Shown: in pieces, positions 5,070 through 6,180 of the stretch
Layout of the letters: every line of letters starts with the position of its first letter
Numbering within the stretch: the first letter of the stretch is position 1
Assembly (NCBI GenBank): GCA_002493635.1
Contig: DKZL01000019.1
Coordinates: 475-6,654 of the forward strand
Length of the DNA: 6,180 nt
Direction of reading: 5' to 3'
Source of the DNA: Ruminococcaceae bacterium UBA7075
GTDB taxonomy: Bacteria; Bacillota; Clostridia; Oscillospirales; Acutalibacteraceae
Position numbers and translations under genes: made by a program
Notes under the pieces: model-generated
What the model saw: the letters and a program-made list of their open reading frames with translations, nothing else
Database searches by the model: none
Told to the model about the DNA's origin: nothing

Positions 5070-5693
5070 TTAGTTACCTAATACGTTAAGGTATTCATAT
5101 ATAATATTAACAGCCTGGTCGGTATTTATGTTGGTTGTGTTAATACACAAATCATAGTTGTCAACCATGCCCCATTTTTTGCCTGAATAAAAACTATAAT
5201 AATTAGCTCTTCGCTTATCTGCTTTCTGAACTGCCTGCTTTGCACGGGCAGGATCAATGTCCTGACGTGCAATAGCTCGCTTTACTCTGCTGTCGATATT
5301 AGCATAAATAAAGACCTTTACAACGTTTGGATTATCTCTTAATACATAGTCGGCACATCTGCCTACAACAACAAAGGTTTCTTTTTCTGAAAGCTCCTTT
5401 ATGATTTTATGTTGCAAGATATATAATCTGTCATTTACGGGTAAATCTCCCATAGACGAAAAACTGTTTCCATAACTATATAAACCGGTTGAAAGCGAAT
5501 ACAGCAAGCTGTTGGTTGCCTTTTCATCAACATCCTTGAAAATTTCGGGACTGATTCCGCTTTTCTTAGCTGCAATTGAGATTAATTCTTTATCATAAAA
5601 GGATATATCAAGCTTTTCAGCAAGTGCTTTACCAATATCATGTCCGCCTGAACCATATTGTCTTGTGATAGTAATAATGTTTTTGCTGCTCAT
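5070..5693 (-). CDS. Cytidylate kinase-like P-loop protein
   Basis: This 207-residue soluble protein belongs to the cytidylate-kinase-like family (PF13189 type), putative nucleoside-monophosphate kinases whose substrate has not been settled for most members. The N-terminus IITITRQYGSGGHDIGK (6-22) carries a Walker A-like loop, G16 to K22. VVVGRCADYV (108-117) matches the conserved GR-ADYV core strand, and VKVFIYA (125-131) is the next strand. An Arg-rich lid follows: SRVKRAIARQD (135-145), then DKRRANYYSFYSGKKWG (159-175). The NYDLCINT sequence (179-186) is typical of the family's C-terminal strand. It is not the canonical Cmk itself, which has a different nucleotide-binding insert, so no symbol is given. 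AAGGAG (5702-5707) sits eight bases before the ATG. A weak promoter candidate on the minus strand is TTGTTT (5783-5788), 16 bases, TATAGA (5761-5766). The gene is divergent from the presumed rRNA operon. Confidence 0.88.
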   Translation of the reverse strand: MSSKNIITITRQYGSGGHDIGKALAEKLDISFYDKELISIAAKKSGISPEIFKDVDEKATNSLLYSLSTGLYSYGNSFSSMGDLPVNDRLYILQHKIIKELSEKETFVVVGRCADYVLRDNPNVVKVFIYANIDSRVKRAIARQDIDPARAKQAVQKADKRRANYYSFYSGKKWGMVDNYDLCINTTNINTDQAVNIIYEYLNVLGN

Positions 5694-5781
5694 ATTTTCA
5701 GCTCCTTAGATTCAATTTGCAATATCCTTACTTTATATAATAACACAAAAAAATAAAAAATCTATACCTTTTAATCATTTG

Positions 5782-5797
5782 TAAACAACTTTGTTTA
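5782..5797. repeat. 16-bp palindrome, operator-like
   Basis: TAAACAA (5782-5788) and TTGTTTA (5791-5797) are perfect 7-base arms around CT. The left arm coincides with the -35 candidate (TTGTTT on the minus strand) of the kinase-like gene, a position expected for a repressor site. I cannot assign a regulator. Confidence 0.45.
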
Positions 5798-5799
5798 AA

Positions 5800-5831
5800 T
5801 TGTATAAATAAAAATGATACACTTTATACAA
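5800..5831. repeat. Inverted repeat with 9-base arms
   Basis: TTGTATAAA (5800-5808) and TTTATACAA (5823-5831) are perfect inverted arms with a 14-base spacer that itself contains TGATACA, a further related half-site. The left arm overlaps the -10 of the weak rightward promoter candidate (TATAAA, 5803-5808). The arrangement suggests a multi-half-site operator, but the base composition is very AT-rich. Confidence 0.4.
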
Positions 5832-5935
5832 AAACACTAACACTATTTTGTCAAAGAATAAATATACTTTGTTATTTAAAGGAATAACCTTCACATTTTA
5901 TTAAAATAAAAAAATAAAAAATAAGTAAAAAGTAG

Positions 5936-5964
5936 TTGACAAAAGGAGAAGGATGCGATATAAT
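5936..5964 (+). promoter_or_regulatory. rrn promoter P1, full consensus
   Basis: TTGACA (5936-5941), 17 bases, TATAAT (5959-5964): both hexamers and the spacing are perfect. Poly-A tracts lie directly upstream (about 5895-5935), as in UP elements. The start would be near 5971. The spacer contains a chance SD-like AAGGAGAAGG. Confidence 0.92.
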
Positions 5965-5976
5965 AGCAAAGCTGTC
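5959..5976 (+). repeat. Promoter-proximal direct repeat, copy 1 of 2
   Basis: The 18 bases from the -10 of P1 onwards match 17 of 18 positions of the sequence from the -10 of P2 (6097-6114). CAAAGCTGTC is identical in both and sits at the same distance after each TATAAT. It therefore covers the initially transcribed region of both promoters. Confidence 0.85.
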
Positions 5977-6073
5977 TGAGAGAGAGCAAAGAAAAAACTC
6001 CTGAAATTGAATAAACAAAACTTGATTCGAGAATATAAACTTGAAAAAAGTTTTAAAAAATTCAAAAAAGGGG

Positions 6074-6102
6074 TTGACAAATAAAAACAGCTGATGTATA
6101 AT
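6074..6102 (+). promoter_or_regulatory. rrn promoter P2, full consensus
   Basis: TTGACA (6074-6079), 17 bases, TATAAT (6097-6102), exactly 138 bases after P1. The upstream AT-rich run TTTTAAAAAATTCAAAAAAG (6051-6070) could act as a second UP-type element. The start would be near 6109. Confidence 0.92.
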
Positions 6103-6104
6103 AA

Positions 6105-6131
6105 CAAAGCTGTCCACGAGACAAGGCTTTG
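6105..6131 (+). other. Hairpin at the 5' end of the P2 transcript region
   Basis: CAAAGC (6105-6110) pairs with GCTTTG (6126-6131), and the adjoining TGTC (6111-6114) pairs with GACA (6120-6123). This gives a 10-bp stem with a two-base AG bulge and a CACGA loop. AAAAAAAC follows instead of a U tract, so it is not a plus-strand terminator. Only transcripts from P1 would include the whole left arm, because the P2 start falls within it. Confidence 0.55.
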
Positions 6132-6180
6132 AAAAAAACAAAAGCTTAATTCTTACAAAAGACAGCGTAGGACCTTGAAA

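Larger units (their letters stand above)
5694..5935. other. AT-rich divergent control region between kinase-like gene and rrn promoters
   Basis: No protein or RNA gene is seen here. It holds the minus-strand leader of the kinase-like gene and two inverted repeats. There is a possible weak rightward promoter, TTGTAA (5779-5784), 18 bases, TATAAA (5803-5808). A run of A tracts at about 5895-5935, just before promoter P1, looks like an UP element of the kind that boosts rRNA promoters. Confidence 0.6.
5971..6180 (+). other. Leader of a presumed ribosomal RNA operon, running off the right edge
   Basis: This stretch has no open frame with a ribosome binding site. It follows tandem consensus promoters and ends in GTAGGACCTTGAAA, resembling the conserved CCTTGAAAACT-type (boxA-related) sequence found before 16S genes and in spacers of Firmicutes rrn operons. 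The 16S gene itself would lie beyond 6180 and is not seen. A tRNA operon is the alternative. AAACTT (6037-6042) and AAGTTT (6048-6053) could form a weak hairpin between P1 and P2. Confidence 0.65.

Noticed and set aside
5942..5979. A mini-frame with an SD-like AAGGAG and ATG (5953-5955), eight codons, inside P1
   Set aside because: Its SD and ATG lie in the spacer upstream of the P1 start, so the dominant transcript would not contain them. It is a coincidence within a purine-rich spacer.
5872..6141. Minus-strand open frames of 89 and 68 codons, rich in Phe and Leu, in the rrn leader
   Set aside because: They are read from A-rich leader sequence on the opposite strand, have low-complexity Phe/Leu composition and no ribosome binding site, and overlap two consensus promoters.
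1..6180. CRISPR array, insertion sequence, tRNA gene, toxin-antitoxin pair or defence system
   Set aside because: I found no regularly spaced repeats, no transposase or terminal inverted repeats, no cloverleaf with a TTCGANNC arm, and no matching protein families. The repeats present are short, local and promoter-associated.

Overview
The window looks like a chromosomal segment from a low-GC, spore-forming anaerobe of the Clostridia, probably close to Ruminococcus/Eubacterium-type gut organisms. The reasons are AT-rich DNA with strong AAGGAGG-type ribosome binding sites, sigma-A-like promoters, a SpoIIQ-like sporulation gene, and a GH13-DUF1653 fusion enzyme. The genus is inferred from gene content only.

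Layout, left to right. A cytoplasmic alpha-amylase-family (GH13) enzyme with a C-terminal DUF1653 domain is on the minus strand (27-1748). It is divergent from an unrecognised four-helix membrane protein (1880-2347, +), and the two sets of promoter elements overlap. That gene converges on a divergent DUF2804-family protein (2423-3430, -), with a shared bidirectional terminator between them. The DUF2804 gene most likely starts at a TTG codon. Divergent from it is a small lipoprotein gene (3615-3959, +), followed by a membrane-anchored LytM/M23 protein of the SpoIIQ type (4029-4778, +). The leader of the SpoIIQ-like gene is dense: a possible sigma-F promoter, a hairpin with terminator character, and the Shine-Dalgarno sequence all overlap. 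A strong hairpin terminator closes that unit.

On the minus strand beyond it lie a 23-codon open frame with a near-perfect ribosome binding site (4934-5005) and a cytidylate-kinase-like P-loop protein (5070-5693). The last 490 bases carry no protein gene. They hold an AT-rich divergent control region with operator-like inverted repeats, then two consensus TTGACA-17-TATAAT promoters and a leader ending in a CCTTGAAA motif. This is the usual appearance of the start of a ribosomal RNA operon, whose 16S gene would begin past the right edge.

The genes do not form one pathway. They are short transcription units of housekeeping, carbohydrate and sporulation function next to an rrn operon. I see no mobile element, CRISPR array, tRNA gene or obvious defence system. 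The parts most worth a second look are the SD-occluding hairpin before the SpoIIQ-like gene, the 23-residue open frame, the GH13-DUF1653 fusion, and the duplicated promoter-proximal sequence of the rrn leader.
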